Assembly (NCBI GenBank): GCA_910587715.1 | Contig: CAJUMV010000001.1 | Coordinates: 151,610-215,609 of the forward strand | Source: an uncultured Lachnospiraceae bacterium | Lineage (GTDB): Bacteria; Bacillota; Clostridia; Lachnospirales; Lachnospiraceae | DNA: 64,000 nucleotides | Reading direction: 5' to 3' | Part shown: piece after piece, positions 63,332 through 64,000 of the stretch | Layout: every line of letters starts with the position of its first letter | How positions within the stretch are numbered: the first letter of the stretch is position 1 | The notes under the pieces: generated by a model | What the model was told of the DNA's origin: nothing | The model's database searches: none | Seen by the model: the letters and a program-made list of their open reading frames with translations, nothing else | Program-made: the position numbers and the translations under genes

Positions 63332-63360
63332 ATTATAGTATAAGAGTGACGGGGGTGCAA
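63332..63360 (-). promoter_or_regulatory. Minus-strand promoter, TTGCAC-N17-TATAAT
   Basis: On the minus strand TTGCAC (63360-63355) and TATAAT (63337-63332) are 17 nt apart, about 60 nt before the GT2 start at 63272. It drives that gene independently of the acetyltransferase upstream. Confidence 0.72.
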
Positions 63361-63365
63361 GAAAG

Positions 63366-63914
63366 TTATTTTTCATCTACATTGCTCCGATTTCTTATAC
63401 TTTTCAGGAATTTCATCCGTTTTTTTGCTCTGAACTCATTTACGTTTTTAACAACAGTGTGAGAAGGAACGTTTTTTGTTACGATGGCTCTTGCGCCGAT
63501 GGTCACATTATCACCGATTGTTATTGGTCCAATGATAGTACAGCCGTTGCCGAGGATGCAATCGTCTCCTATGGTGGCGTGACGTTGCTGTTTCAAGGCT
63601 GCGCGCATTTCATCATTTTTGACGGCGGCAGTGATATCGCTGTGGGGGTAAATTTTACAGTTATTTCCAATAACGGCAGTTTTTCCAATACAGACATCAT
63701 GGGCATGAGCTATATATGTGCCGCTGCCTATTGTGATTCCGGGATAAATGTTGCAACAGTAATTTCGGCGGATATAATTGTACAGTCTTATGGCGCGCCA
63801 GCGGTTTAGCAATCCGCCGCGATGAAATAATCGGATAGACTTATAAATCAGCCTTTCGCCCTCACGGTCATAATCATATATACCAGCTATTTTTTTAATG
63901 ATTTCCTTTAACAT
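63366..63914 (-). CDS. Serine acetyltransferase-like hexapeptide-repeat acyltransferase
   Basis: A 182-aa left-handed beta-helix acetyltransferase (CysE/WcaB type). Repeats are visible in NIYPGITIGSGTYIAHAHDV and CTIIGPITIGDNVTIGARAI, and the H of AHAHD is the expected catalytic His. ATG 63914 is preferred because GGAGG (63929-63925) is 10 nt upstream; TTG 63923 is only 1 nt from it. In capsule loci these O-acetylate sugars. The 86-nt region beyond its start to the window end holds no feature I can name. Confidence 0.8.
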   Translation of the reverse strand: MLKEIIKKIAGIYDYDREGERLIYKSIRLFHRGGLLNRWRAIRLYNYIRRNYCCNIYPGITIGSGTYIAHAHDVCIGKTAVIGNNCKIYPHSDITAAVKNDEMRAALKQQRHATIGDDCILGNGCTIIGPITIGDNVTIGARAIVTKNVPSHTVVKNVNEFRAKKRMKFLKSIRNRSNVDEK

Positions 63915-64000
63915 ATATCCCAAACCTCCGTGTCGGCAAAATATATTATCCTAAAATCCCGGTCTGATTATACACTGGTTTAAGCTATTAAGTGATACAG

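Noticed and set aside
27..63809. Many open frames on the opposite strand or in other frames of the genes listed, some over 200 codons
   Set aside because: They lie inside clear coding genes, lack ribosome sites and recognised motifs, and reflect codon use of the true gene.
1..64000. CRISPR array, tRNA or rRNA gene
   Set aside because: No regularly spaced direct repeats and no cloverleaf or rRNA-like segment were recognised on reading; nearly all sequence is coding.

Overview
The window looks like chromosomal DNA of a Gram-positive Clostridia member, most likely Lachnospiraceae. Reasons: strong GGAGG-type ribosome binding sites, densely packed co-directional operons, lipoteichoic-acid-style enzymes (LtaS/alkaline-phosphatase-fold transferases, a TagF-like domain, a YfhO-like protein), and an AAA-ATPase/PD-(D/E)XK family common in gut Clostridia. 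The taxonomic call is inference. No rRNA, tRNA, CRISPR or transposase was seen.

Almost all of it is one very large surface-glycan locus on the + strand. 0-9.7 kb: the tail of a CotH-like protein, three glycosyltransferases, a UDP-GlcNAc 2-epimerase, a DegT aminotransferase, an AsnB-like amidotransferase, a surface-carbohydrate transferase and a CMP-ketoacid-sugar synthetase. 9.7-20.2 kb: a YfhO-like membrane protein, a DRE-TIM aldolase and KdsC phosphatase pair, and five glycosyltransferases. 20.2-31.1 kb: a 2-aminoethylphosphonate (AEP) module with PEP mutase, phosphonopyruvate decarboxylase, AEP transaminase and a LicC-type cytidylyltransferase, plus two LtaS-like transferases, a YidC-TagF fusion and a FemAB/GNAT-like protein. 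31.1-36.4 kb: a methyltransferase, FdtA/FdtB (3-amino-3,6-dideoxyhexose), a PglK-like ABC flippase and a glycosyltransferase. 36.4-43.5 kb: a short NeuB, a KdsC-GmhA fusion, a TylF methyltransferase, an acetolactate-synthase-like enzyme, an SDR and a pyruvyltransferase-like protein.

43.5-50.2 kb is visibly AT-rich, with its own promoters and terminators. It carries small unknown proteins, a second pyruvyltransferase-like gene, and an unrecognised operon with an M48 protease, a membrane protein and a PP2C phosphatase. 50.2-64 kb holds two divergent RfbF-like nucleotidyltransferases, an AAA-ATPase-like gene, then RfbH, a fucosyltransferase-like GT, RfbG, four more glycosyltransferases (one CsbB-like, one GT-C), and two minus-strand genes.

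The most striking signal is four long poly-G tracts (10, 10, 11 and 10 G), each inside a coding gene of the locus. In this sequence two genes are out of frame (the YfhO-like gene and the fucosyltransferase-like gene) and are restored by losing one G. The other two (an LtaS-like transferase and the TylF methyltransferase) are in frame but hit an immediate TAA if one G is lost. This is the architecture of a slipped-strand phase-variation system giving up to 16 glycan states. Such systems are well known in Campylobacter and Helicobacter but less expected in a Gram-positive gut organism. Several operons are preceded by matching TTGCA(C/T/A)-N17-TATA(A/C)T promoters.
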